A stretch of 64,000 nucleotides of DNA from Massilia sp. YIM B02763 (lineage in GTDB: Bacteria; Pseudomonadota; Gammaproteobacteria; Burkholderiales; Burkholderiaceae_D): contig NZ_JASNRD010000005.1 in the NCBI RefSeq assembly GCF_030412015.1, forward strand, positions 150,280-214,279, given 5' to 3'. The position numbers and the translations under genes are program-made. The notes under the pieces are model-generated. The model did no database searches. It was not told the DNA's origin and saw only the letters and a list, made by a program, of their open reading frames with translations. This document shows positions 18,440 through 26,780 of this stretch, piece after piece (the first letter of the stretch is position 1; each line of letters begins with the position of its first letter).

Positions 18440-19930
18440 ATGATGCAGAAAACCCTGCTTGCCGCCCTGACCGCCGCCGCCTTCGCCGTCCCGGCCCACG
18501 CGCGCCCGCCGGCCGCCGGCGCCGCCAACGAAGCCGCCACAGCGCGCCACTACGCGGCCCTGGTTGCCGGCACCCCGAAGACGGCCGAACTGACGCTGTT
18601 CTTCTCGCAGATGCCCAAGGGCGGCGACCTGCACCACCATTACTCGGGCGCCGTGTATGCCGAGACCTATGTCGACTTCCTGGAAAAGCGCGGTTTCTGC
18701 GTCGACAAGCGCAGCTACACGATCGTGACCGACAAGGCCGCCATCGACGCGGACCGCGCCAAGCCGGCGGCCGCGCGCAACTGCCTCACGACTGCCGAGG
18801 TGTACGCGGACGACCATACCTACCGCGAGCTGCTGCAGCGCTGGTCGAGCAAGGACTTCCACAACCACGGCGCCGACCAGCCGCCGCCGGACCGCCAGTT
18901 CTTCTCGACCTTCGGCTACTTCGGCCCGGTCGCGGACAGCGGCAACTTCCACGACGGCCTGCTCGAGCTGAAGGAACGCGCCGTGCGCGAGAACGTCGCC
19001 TACATCGAGACGATGTACAAGCTGGCGCCGTTCGTCGCGAACGCCGACTTCGACGCCAAGGCCTGGCAGAACGCCGAGAACGATGCCGCGCTGGACGCCC
19101 AGCTGCGCAGCTGGATGACGGCGCTGGACCAGGATGCGAAGTTCACCGCCAACCTGGCCGACTTCGTCGCCGCCATCGACAAGGAAGCGGCCGGCATCGA
19201 CGACGAGCGCTTCACGATGCGCTACCAGCTGTACGTGCTGCGCCTGCTGAACCCGTCGCAGGTGTTCTCGTCGATGGTGTCGGCCTTCAAGGCGGCGCAC
19301 CGCGGTGGCAAGATCGTCGGCGTGAACATCGTCGGCCAGGAAAGCCGCATGGTGCCGATGCGCGACTACACGCTGCACATGAAGATGTTCCGCTTCCTGA
19401 AGAAGGTCTACCCGGACGTCAAGGTGGCCATGCATGCGGGCGAGCTGGCGCTGGGCGACGTGCGTCCGGAAGACCTGCAGTACCACATCGACCAGGCCCT
19501 GAACATCGCCGGCGCCAACCGCATCGGCCACGGCATCGACCTGGCCCACGAGACCAATGCGCCCGCCTTGATGAAGGCAATGCGCGCCAAGGACATCCCG
19601 GTCGAGATCAACCTGACCTCGAACGCCTTCATCAGCGGCATCGAAGGCGAGAACCACCCGGTCACGCTGTACCGTAAATACGGCGTGCCCTACGTGATCT
19701 CGACCGACGACGCCGGCGTCACGCGCCACACGCTGTCCAACGAGTACGTGCTGTTCGCCAGCCGCTACAAGCCGAGCTACGCGGAAATCAAGAAGACCGC
19801 GTACGACAGCATCCGCTACAGCTTCCTCGACAAGGACGGCAAGGCGCGCCTGGTGCGCCAGCTCGATGCGCGCTTCGCCAAGTTCGAGGCCGACATGGCG
19901 GCGCTGGAGCGCAGCAGCGCCAAGCGCTGA
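18440..19930 (+). CDS. Exported adenosine deaminase family protein
   Basis: 496 residues, longer than cytosolic Add (about 330). It opens with the signal peptide MMQKTLLAALTAAAFAVPAHA, so it is exported. Metal and active-site motifs of the ADA family are all present: MPKGGDLHHHYSG, VAMHAGELALGD, RIGHGIDLAHE, EINLTSNAFISGI and VISTDDAGVTRHTLSNEY. It would turn adenosine and deoxyadenosine into inosine outside the cytoplasm. It sits between the purine operon and a TonB-dependent receptor, 5'-nucleotidase and S1 nuclease, consistent with periplasmic nucleoside processing. No cytoplasmic Add is in the window. Secreted ADGF-like enzymes are the closest analogy; exact substrate is inferred. Confidence 0.9.
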   Translation: MMQKTLLAALTAAAFAVPAHARPPAAGAANEAATARHYAALVAGTPKTAELTLFFSQMPKGGDLHHHYSGAVYAETYVDFLEKRGFCVDKRSYTIVTDKAAIDADRAKPAAARNCLTTAEVYADDHTYRELLQRWSSKDFHNHGADQPPPDRQFFSTFGYFGPVADSGNFHDGLLELKERAVRENVAYIETMYKLAPFVANADFDAKAWQNAENDAALDAQLRSWMTALDQDAKFTANLADFVAAIDKEAAGIDDERFTMRYQLYVLRLLNPSQVFSSMVSAFKAAHRGGKIVGVNIVGQESRMVPMRDYTLHMKMFRFLKKVYPDVKVAMHAGELALGDVRPEDLQYHIDQALNIAGANRIGHGIDLAHETNAPALMKAMRAKDIPVEINLTSNAFISGIEGENHPVTLYRKYGVPYVISTDDAGVTRHTLSNEYVLFASRYKPSYAEIKKTAYDSIRYSFLDKDGKARLVRQLDARFAKFEADMAALERSSAKR

Positions 19931-19953
19931 CCGTTTTCCCCGTTTTCCCTCCA

Positions 19954-19974
19954 CCGGCGGCGTCCTGCCGCCGG
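19954..19974 (+). terminator. Hairpin after adenosine deaminase gene
   Basis: CCGGCGGC, loop GTCCT, GCCGCCGG, 23 bases after the stop. No T-run follows, so termination is uncertain. Confidence 0.35.
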
Positions 19975-20192
19975 TATCCCACCCCATGACGTTGTTATAT
20001 GGCGACGATCACGCATCTCCCGCTTGTAACTGCTGTGGTGACGGCGCGACAAAAATCACGCTTTCTCACCATCGGTGCTTAAAAAAGTAGCAAAAAAATT
20101 TCGCAAAAGCATGCCTCATCTATAATCGCGCCGTCGGTTTACGTAGTGCAGTGCACAAAAGAGTTGAAAAACAAAGTTGGTTTTCCTCGTTG

Positions 20193-20215
20193 ATTTATAC
20201 ATATTCCGTATAAAT
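20193..20215. promoter_or_regulatory. 23-bp operator ATTTATA-N9-TATAAAT before the TonB-dependent receptor
   Basis: ATTTATA (20193-20199), nine bases, TATAAAT (20209-20215); the inner C/G also pairs, giving 8-bp arms. The same 7-9-7 layout recurs at 42515-42537 (perfect) and 31759-31781 (one mismatch). It lies 260 bases before the receptor start in an AT-rich 545-base gap (19931-20475), which otherwise contains only the hairpins at 19954 and 20388. Confidence 0.7.
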
Positions 20216-20387
20216 GCTTAAAGGAAAACATATTTGTCAGGCATGAAGGGCTCATGCATGATCGAGCGCTGGAGCTGGAAAAATTAGCAAGATTTTCCTG
20301 CTCCGCCGGATCGGCGAGAACGAGCACCCACATGCTGATCGGTCATCAACCTGAAATATCCGTCCTCTACACTACCGTTTTTTGTTT

Positions 20388-20413
20388 TTTTGAAGCATGC
20401 ATATGCTTCAAAA
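20388..20413. promoter_or_regulatory. Perfect 11-bp hairpin in the receptor leader
   Basis: TTTTGAAGCAT, loop GCAT, ATGCTTCAAAA, 63 bases before the receptor ATG, preceded by a T-rich run. There is no T-run after it on the plus strand and an A-run on the minus strand, so it is not a standard terminator in either direction. It could be an operator or a stable 5' leader stem. Confidence 0.5.
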
Positions 20414-20475
20414 GCAGAAGTTGCAAGAATATAGCTGCTGTTGAAATTTTTACAATAAACTCTAGGGAGTTCTCG

Positions 20476-22848
20476 ATGCAATCCGCTTTTAACCACCAAC
20501 CCAAGCTGCGCTTGAGCCTGATCGCCGTCGCATGCCACATGGCATGCCTGGCGACCGCGGCGCATGCCCAGACTGCCACGCAGAAGACCGACGCCGACGC
20601 AGGCCAGATGCGCGAAGTGGTCATCACCGGCAAGAAGACGGGTATGGGTTTGATGGTGTTGGAAGATGCGCCGAAAGCACGTTCGACCATTACCGCACAG
20701 GAGCTGGAAAAGCAGCGTCCGACCGGTAACGCCTACCAGGCGCTGGAACTGCTGCCGTCGGTGAACAGCTTCAACTACGACGCGACCGGCCTGTTCGGCG
20801 GCGGCCTGACCCTGCGCGGCTTCAACAGCGACCAGATCGGCGCCACCATCAACGGCGTGCCGGTCAACGACTCGGGTTCGTTCTCGATCTACCCGCAGGA
20901 ATACGTCGACCAGGAAAACACCTGCTCGACCTTCGTGACCCAGGGTTCGACCGACGTCGACTCGCCGCAAGTGGGCGCATCGGGCGGTAACTTCGGCATC
21001 GTGACCTGCAACCCGGAAGACAAGCAGCGCGTGCGCTTCATGCAGACCTTCGGTCAGCTGAACATGTACAAGAGCTATGTCCGCTACGACACCGGCCTGC
21101 TGCCGGGCGGCAAATCGAAGGCCTTCATCTCGGTCTCGCGCGCCAAGTCGGACAAGTGGAAAGGCGAGGGCGAAGCCCAGCGTAACCACATCGACGCCGG
21201 CTACAACTACGACTGGGACCGCTTCAACTACATCCACGCCACGATCCTGTGGAACGAAGCGAAGAACAACAACTTCCAGAGCTACTCGCGCGCCGACTTC
21301 GCCAAGTACGGCTACTACTACGACTTCGCGCCGACCTTCGCCGGCCACAAGACCCCGACCCCGGGCAAGGCGGACGCCGACGTCAACCAGTCGCCGGCCT
21401 ACTACAAGCTGGCCAACAACCCGTTCAAGAACGCCATCGCCTCGGCCACCGCCAAGTTCCGCCTGGCGGACAACCTCGACCTGAAGATCGTGCCTTACTA
21501 CTGGTACGGCTTCGGTAACGGCGGCACCCAGCAGAAGCTGCTGTCGGAAGCCACCGGCCTGATCGGCGGCGGCGTCGACCTGAACGGCGACGGCGACAAG
21601 CTCGACAGCGTCATCGTCGGCAGCGCCAGCGTCACCCAGACCAGCCGTCCGGGCGTGACCACCTCGGTCAACTGGACCGTCGCCAACCACAACGTCCTCG
21701 CCGGCGTGTGGTACGAGCGCGCCAGCCACCAGCAGACCCAGCCTGCCGTGAGCGTGGACAATGCCGGCAACATGTCGGACATCTGGATCGACGAAGACCG
21801 CATCCAGCGCGCCAACGGCAGCCTGTACCAGGGCCGCGACTGGAAGACGACGTCGACCGCCTACCAGGCCTTCGTGCAGGACACCATCTCGTTCCTGGAC
21901 GACCGCCTGAGCATCAACGTCGGCCTGCGCACCCCGCACATCAAGCGCGACTTCAAGAACTTCCCGAACGAAGGCACGGGCGCGAACGTGATGTACCAGG
22001 TCAAGCGCACCTATGACGACGTGCTGCCGCAGCTGGGCATCCGCTACAACCTGACCAACGAAGACCAGCTGTACGCTTCGCTGGCCAAGAACATGAAGGC
22101 CCCGGGCAACTTCGTGTACGCGACCACCAACGGCAACATCACGGTGAACCAGAAGACCGGCCAGGTCACGATCACCAACGACGTCAAGCCGGAGAAATCG
22201 TACAGCTTCGACGCCGGTATCCGCCACCAGGCCAAGTCCTGGATCGGTACCTTCGACGTCTACGCGACGGACTTCCGCGACCGCATGGCGACCGCCTTCG
22301 ACCCGATCAGCCAGCTGAGCTCGACCACCAACGTGGGCAAGGTCAAGAACTACGGCTTCGAAGTCGAAGCGGGCAACACCCCGATCAACGGCTGGTCGGC
22401 CTACGTCTCGTACGGCTACCTCCACACCGAGGTCAAGCAGAACCTGCAAGTCGGCACCAACCAGTTCCTGCCGACCGCCGGCAACGAGTTCCCGCTGGCA
22501 CCGAAGCAGAAGGCCGGCATCTCGATCCAGTACGAGAACGGTCCGTTCTGGGCGCGCCTGACCGGCAAGGCCACCAGCAAGCAGCAGGCCACGCTGACCA
22601 ACGACGAAACCGTCCCGGGCTACACCCTGTTCGGTATCGACGGCGGCTACAAGTTCGCCGACTGGGGCTATGCGAAGAATCCGAAGATCACCTTCAACGC
22701 CAGCAACATCTTCAGCAAGGAGTACTACAACCCGTCGTCGCAGAGCGTGACCAACGCCCGCGCCTACGGTACCTACGCTGCGAAGAACGTGTTCTACTAC
22801 GCGGGCGCGCCGCGCTTCGTGTCGGCCACCCTGTCGGTCGACTTCTAA
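20476..22848 (+). CDS. TonB-dependent outer-membrane receptor, probably for nucleic-acid breakdown products
   Basis: 790 residues. Signal peptide ends at ATAAHAQT; a TonB-box-like MREVVITGKK follows, then the plug domain (DAPKARSTITAQELEK, FGGGLTLRGFNSDQIGATI) and a 22-strand type barrel ending in FVSATLSVDF. The ATG at 20476 has AGGGAG upstream; the longer reading from 20254 starts in the leader and is rejected. Plug carries two cysteines about 50 residues apart. It stands between exported adenosine deaminase and 5'-nucleotidase/S1 nuclease genes, so nucleosides, nucleotides or oligonucleotides are the inferred cargo; sequence alone does not show this. It ends at the terminator at 22910. Confidence 0.9.
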   Translation: MQSAFNHQPKLRLSLIAVACHMACLATAAHAQTATQKTDADAGQMREVVITGKKTGMGLMVLEDAPKARSTITAQELEKQRPTGNAYQALELLPSVNSFNYDATGLFGGGLTLRGFNSDQIGATINGVPVNDSGSFSIYPQEYVDQENTCSTFVTQGSTDVDSPQVGASGGNFGIVTCNPEDKQRVRFMQTFGQLNMYKSYVRYDTGLLPGGKSKAFISVSRAKSDKWKGEGEAQRNHIDAGYNYDWDRFNYIHATILWNEAKNNNFQSYSRADFAKYGYYYDFAPTFAGHKTPTPGKADADVNQSPAYYKLANNPFKNAIASATAKFRLADNLDLKIVPYYWYGFGNGGTQQKLLSEATGLIGGGVDLNGDGDKLDSVIVGSASVTQTSRPGVTTSVNWTVANHNVLAGVWYERASHQQTQPAVSVDNAGNMSDIWIDEDRIQRANGSLYQGRDWKTTSTAYQAFVQDTISFLDDRLSINVGLRTPHIKRDFKNFPNEGTGANVMYQVKRTYDDVLPQLGIRYNLTNEDQLYASLAKNMKAPGNFVYATTNGNITVNQKTGQVTITNDVKPEKSYSFDAGIRHQAKSWIGTFDVYATDFRDRMATAFDPISQLSSTTNVGKVKNYGFEVEAGNTPINGWSAYVSYGYLHTEVKQNLQVGTNQFLPTAGNEFPLAPKQKAGISIQYENGPFWARLTGKATSKQQATLTNDETVPGYTLFGIDGGYKFADWGYAKNPKITFNASNIFSKEYYNPSSQSVTNARAYGTYAAKNVFYYAGAPRFVSATLSVDF

Positions 22849-22909
22849 GCCGTACCGCGCCGGCCGGGGATGGATGTAGCGTCCCCGGCAGCGTAGAATG
22901 CGTCATTCA

Positions 22910-22931
22910 GCGGGCCTTCGGGCCCGCTTTT
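22910..22931 (+). terminator. Intrinsic terminator after the TonB-dependent receptor
   Basis: GCGGGCC, TTCG loop, GGCCCGC, then TTTTA; a textbook rho-independent terminator 62 bases after the receptor stop and just before the 5'-nucleotidase gene. A second stem (CCGGGGA/TCCCCGG) lies between the stop and this site. Confidence 0.8.
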
Positions 22932-22959
22932 ACTTTCAACTTCGAAAAGTATTTACCGA

Positions 22960-24648
22960 ATGTTCTCCCGCACCCTTGTCTCCAGCGCTGCGCTGGCCCT
23001 GCTGCTGGCTGCTTGCACGACGCCGGCATCCCGCCAATCGACGGCTCCCGCGCCGGTCGAGATCAACCTGGTCGCCCTGAACGACTTCCACGGCAACCTG
23101 GAACCGACCCGCTACACCTACACGCCGCCGGGTGGCAAGGAGCCCGTGACCATCCAGGCCGGCGGCATCGACCTGATCGGCGGCGCCATGCAGGCGTTCC
23201 GCCAGGAAGACAAGGACACCTTGCTGGTCGCCGCCGGCGATCTGATCGGCGCCAGCCCGGCGCTGTCCGGCCTGTTCGCCGACGAGCCGACGCTGGCCGC
23301 CATGGACCGCATCGGCCTGGCCGCCAGCTCGCTGGGCAACCACGAATTCGACCCGGGCAAGAAGGAACTGCTGCGCCAGCAGCACGGCGGCTGCGATTCG
23401 CCGCGTCCTGAAAAAGCCTGCCGCTACGACCAGCGCTTCAAGGGCGCCGGCTATACCTACCTGGCCGCCAACGTGACCGATACCGAGACCGGCAAGACCC
23501 TCGTGCCGGCCTGGCGCGTCGTCGACGTCAAGGGCGTCAAGGTCGGCCTGGTGGGCGCCGTGCTGAAGGGCGTGCCGTCGGTCGTCACCTCGTCGGGCGT
23601 GCGCGGCCTGGCGTTCGGCGACGAGGCGGATGCCATCAATGCCCAGCTGCCCGCGATGCGCGCGGCGGGCGCCCAGGTCTTCATCGTGCTGATCCACGAA
23701 GGCGGCCATACGGGCGAACCGTTCGACAAAGTGTATTGCGACGGCCTCGAAGGCCCGATCGTCGGCATCGTCAAGCGCCTCGATCCGGCCATCCGCCTGG
23801 TCATCTCGGGCCACTCGCACAAGGGTTACCTGTGCAAGGTCGACGGCCGCGTCGTGACCCAAGGCGATGCCTACGGCCACCTGCTGTCGCGCATCAAGAT
23901 GAAGGTCGACCCCGTCAGCGGCACCGTCGAGGACATCGACGTGCGCAACGTCGTGATGGCGCCGGGCGCCTTCACCCCCGATGCGCAATTGACCGCATGG
24001 CTGAAGGACGTGCGCGCGCGCAGCCAGGCCGTGCTCGACAAGGAAGTGGCGCGCATCGCCGCGCCGCTGGTCACCCGCAAGCAGAACGATGCCGGCCAGT
24101 CGGTGCTGGGCGGCGTGGTCGCCGATGCCGCCCTGGCCGCCGCGCGCGGGCAGGGCGCGCAGGTCGGCTTCGTGAACCCGGGCGGCATGCGCAACGACCT
24201 GCAGTCGGGAGACGGCGGCGCCGTCACGTTCGGCCAGGCCCAGGCCGTGTCCCCGTTCAACAATACCCTGGTCGTGATGGACCTGACGGGCGCGCAGCTG
24301 CGCACGCTGCTGGAACAGCAGTGGGACCGCAAGGAAGGTTCGACCACGCTGGGGGCGTCGCGCAACCTGGCCTACCAGTGGGACAGCACCCGCCCCAAGG
24401 GCAGCCGCATCGTGCCGGGCAGCCTCAAGGTCGACGGCAAGGCGGTCGAGGACAAGCGGACCTACCGCGTCGTCGCCAACAACTTCCTGGCCGAGGGCGG
24501 CGACGGCTTCCCGATGTTCGCGCAAGGAACCAATCGCAAGGACACGGGCATCGCCGACCTCGATGCGCTGATCGCCTTCCTGAAGCAGCATCCGGAAACG
24601 GGTGCGGCGGGCGTGGCGGCGCAGTCGCCCATCACGAAGCTGCGTTGA
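22960..24648 (+). CDS. Lipoprotein 5'-nucleotidase / UshA-like metallophosphoesterase
   Basis: 562 residues. Signal peptide with lipobox LAAC (Cys19), so anchored in the cell envelope. The metallophosphoesterase domain has NDFHGNLEP, AAGDLIGASP, LGNHEFDPG, IHEGGH and SGHSHKGY; the C-terminal 5'-nucleotidase domain has NPGGMRNDL, PFNNTLVVMDLTG and NNFLAEGGDGFP. This set cleaves nucleoside monophosphates to nucleosides and phosphate in the periplasm, in line with the nuclease downstream and the nucleoside importer nearby. It overlaps no neighbour; S1/P1 nuclease starts 25 bases later. Confidence 0.92.
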   Translation: MFSRTLVSSAALALLLAACTTPASRQSTAPAPVEINLVALNDFHGNLEPTRYTYTPPGGKEPVTIQAGGIDLIGGAMQAFRQEDKDTLLVAAGDLIGASPALSGLFADEPTLAAMDRIGLAASSLGNHEFDPGKKELLRQQHGGCDSPRPEKACRYDQRFKGAGYTYLAANVTDTETGKTLVPAWRVVDVKGVKVGLVGAVLKGVPSVVTSSGVRGLAFGDEADAINAQLPAMRAAGAQVFIVLIHEGGHTGEPFDKVYCDGLEGPIVGIVKRLDPAIRLVISGHSHKGYLCKVDGRVVTQGDAYGHLLSRIKMKVDPVSGTVEDIDVRNVVMAPGAFTPDAQLTAWLKDVRARSQAVLDKEVARIAAPLVTRKQNDAGQSVLGGVVADAALAAARGQGAQVGFVNPGGMRNDLQSGDGGAVTFGQAQAVSPFNNTLVVMDLTGAQLRTLLEQQWDRKEGSTTLGASRNLAYQWDSTRPKGSRIVPGSLKVDGKAVEDKRTYRVVANNFLAEGGDGFPMFAQGTNRKDTGIADLDALIAFLKQHPETGAAGVAAQSPITKLR

Positions 24649-24673
24649 ACACCAACCGAACCGAGGAACCATC

Positions 24674-25726
24674 ATGAAACAACTCGCTTGCGCCATCGCC
24701 CTGGCCGGCGCCTTCTTCTCCCAGGGCGCGCTGGCCTGGGGCACCGACGGCCACCGCGCCGTGGGCGCCATCGCCGACCGCCTGCTCAAGGGTAGCGACG
24801 CGGAAAAGCAGGTCAAGGCCATCCTGCTGCAGGGCGAAACCCTGCAGTCCGTCTCCACCTGGCCCGACTGCGTCAAGGGCAACTGGTGCGGTCCGCAGAC
24901 CCCGGACATGATCGAGTACGTGAACGCCAATCCGCGCCACAGCGAATACCACTACACCGACGTGCCGTTCCAGCTCGACCACTACCATGACGGCGCGGTC
25001 GGCACGGCCGACGTCGACATCGTGCAGACGCTGAAGCAGGCGATCTCCGTCCTGCAGGGCAAGGACACGCCGGAGACGAACCCGCACAAGTTCACCAAGC
25101 GCCAGGCCTTGATCCTCGTCGTCCACCTGGTCGGCGACATCCACCAGCCCCTGCACGTGGGCGCGGCCTTCGTGTCGAAGGACGGCAAGTTCGTCGTGCC
25201 GAAGACGCCGGCCGAGATCGACGAGACGGCCGTCTTCGATTCGCGCGGCGGCAACAACCTCCTGATGAACGAGGACTGGCTCGAGAAGATCAGCGCCGGC
25301 GTCATCCCGCCGGGCGAGCCGAAGGAAGTCAAGCCGGGCGTGCCGAAGGCGCTGACCAAGCCCTTCCACTCCTACTGGGACAGCACCACCGTCGACTACG
25401 CCTTCCGCCGCAACCGCGTGAAGACGCCGGACCAGTTCGCGCAGTGGGCGATCGACTCCAAGCCCGGGCTGGCCCCGAACACGGGCGCGCCGATCACCTG
25501 GGCCTACCAGTGGGCGGACGATGCGCTGGTCGCTTCCAAGCAGGCGTACGCGGGCGTCACCGTCGGCAAGCTGACGCCGCAGACCAGCAAGAAGGGCGAG
25601 ACCTACTACACCTGGACGCTGGAAGTGCCGAAGGACTACCCGGTGCCCAGTTCGGCGCTGGCGCGCACCCAGCTCGTCAAGGGCGGCTACCACCTGGCCG
25701 AGCTGCTGCAGGCGATCTGGCCCTAA
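24674..25726 (+). CDS. Secreted S1/P1-type nuclease
   Basis: 350 residues. The signal peptide MKQLACAIALAGAFFSQGALA ends before WGTDGH; mature Trp1 is one of the zinc ligands in this family. Other zinc-site motifs are VSTWPD, EYHYTDVPF, VVHLVGDIHQPLHVG and NLLMNEDWL (NLHxxWD-like region) . The family hydrolyses single-stranded RNA and DNA to 5'-mononucleotides, which the 5'-nucleotidase upstream could then dephosphorylate. The ATG at 24674 follows GAGGAACC; the longer reading from 24602 is inside the previous gene. The gap of 25 bases suggests one operon. Confidence 0.92.
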   Translation: MKQLACAIALAGAFFSQGALAWGTDGHRAVGAIADRLLKGSDAEKQVKAILLQGETLQSVSTWPDCVKGNWCGPQTPDMIEYVNANPRHSEYHYTDVPFQLDHYHDGAVGTADVDIVQTLKQAISVLQGKDTPETNPHKFTKRQALILVVHLVGDIHQPLHVGAAFVSKDGKFVVPKTPAEIDETAVFDSRGGNNLLMNEDWLEKISAGVIPPGEPKEVKPGVPKALTKPFHSYWDSTTVDYAFRRNRVKTPDQFAQWAIDSKPGLAPNTGAPITWAYQWADDALVASKQAYAGVTVGKLTPQTSKKGETYYTWTLEVPKDYPVPSSALARTQLVKGGYHLAELLQAIWP

Positions 25727-25743
25727 GCGCAACGCCTGAACAA

Positions 25744-25830
25744 CCGTCGCCCCTGCGTAGGCAGGGGCCCAATTTCTCGTGCACCGACGCGGCGCGCGCA
25801 AATGGGCCGCCGCCTGCGCGGGGGCGACGG
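25744..25830. repeat. REP-pair intergenic palindrome, family A
   Basis: CCGTCGCCCCTGCGTAGGC at 25744 is answered by GCCTGCGCGGGGGCGACGG ending at 25830, about 50 bases apart. The inner GGGCCCAAT also matches other members. Confidence 0.7.
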
Positions 25831-25877
25831 CTTTCCGGGCGGTAGAATGATCGCGACTCTCTTTCACGACGCCGATC

Positions 25878-26714
25878 ATGCCGAAACTACTTCTCCTGGC
25901 CGCCATCCTGCTCGCCGCCTCGGCAAGCGCCGCCGCCGAACCCGCCGAACAACGCACGCTCCCCCTCTGGGAAGCCGGCATCGGCGCCGCCGCCCTGACG
26001 ATGCCCGCCTATCCCGGCGCCGACGACCGCTCCAACCGCGGCCTGGTGCTGCCTTACTTCCTCTACCGCGGCAAGGTGCTGCGCGCCGACCAGAACGGCG
26101 TCGGCGCGCGCCTGCTGAACACGGACCGGGTCGAGTTCGACATCGGCTTTTCCGGCGCGCTGCCCGCGCACTCGGACGACGTCGACGCGCGCCGCGGCAT
26201 GCCCGACCTCGGCACGCTGGTCGAATTCGGCCCGCGCGTGAAATACAAGTTCGCCGACTTCGGCGAGCGGGGCCGCCTGCGCGCCGAACTGCCGCTGCGC
26301 GCCGTGATCGAAGGGCGGGGCGGGCTGCGCCGCCAGGGCTGGACGACGGAACCGCGGCTCGTGTGGGAAACGCGCGGCGACGGTGCGCGCTGGACGCTGG
26401 AGGCGCAGCTGGGCGCCGTGTTCGGCGACCGCCGCATCAACCGCTATTTCTACGAGGTGGCGCCGCAGTATGCGACGCCCGACCGTCCCGCGTATCGGGC
26501 CGATGCCGGCCTGCTGCTGGTGCGGACGGGCGTGAGCGGCACCTGGCGCGTCAATCCGGACGTGCGCCTGTTCGGCTTCGTGCGGGTGGAGTCGTATTCG
26601 GGCGCGGCGAACGAGGACAGTCCGCTGCTGCGCAAGTCGACGGGGACGTCGGCGGGAGTGGGATTGGCGTGGACGTTCGCGCGGTCGCAGCGGCCGGCGT
26701 ATTCCAACGAGTGA
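25878..26714 (+). CDS. MipA/OmpV family outer-membrane protein
   Basis: 278 residues. Signal peptide ends around ASASAAAEP; the mature part begins LPLWEAGIGAAALTMPAYPGAD, typical of MipA/OmpV, and alternates hydrophobic residues through barrel strands to SAGVGLAWTFARS near the C-terminus. MipA-type proteins are small barrels linked to murein-enzyme scaffolding or permeability. Its place between the S1/P1 nuclease and the transporter operon may be incidental, since a repeat separates it from the nuclease gene and it converges on the transporter. Confidence 0.85.
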   Translation: MPKLLLLAAILLAASASAAAEPAEQRTLPLWEAGIGAAALTMPAYPGADDRSNRGLVLPYFLYRGKVLRADQNGVGARLLNTDRVEFDIGFSGALPAHSDDVDARRGMPDLGTLVEFGPRVKYKFADFGERGRLRAELPLRAVIEGRGGLRRQGWTTEPRLVWETRGDGARWTLEAQLGAVFGDRRINRYFYEVAPQYATPDRPAYRADAGLLLVRTGVSGTWRVNPDVRLFGFVRVESYSGAANEDSPLLRKSTGTSAGVGLAWTFARSQRPAYSNE

Positions 26715-26733
26715 TGGTGGGAAGGAGCCGCTT

Positions 26734-26766
26734 GAACGCGTGGACGGCAGAGCCGTCCACGCGTTC
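26734..26766. repeat. Single family B palindrome
   Basis: GAACGCGTGGACGGC, AGA, GCCGTCCACGCGTTC: perfect 15-bp arms. It lies between the convergent mipA-like and permease genes and may act as a bidirectional stem, though no T-run follows. Confidence 0.7.
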
Positions 26767-26780
26767 GACGCACGTTCGAA

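Noticed and set aside
19931-20475. Purine riboswitch or small RNA in the long gap before the receptor
   Set aside because: I could not fit the purine-aptamer junction sequences; only a dyad and a hairpin are supported.
20254-20475. N-terminal extension of the TonB-dependent receptor from 20254
   Set aside because: It would put 74 non-signal residues before a good signal peptide; the AGGGAG-ATG at 20476 is the better start.
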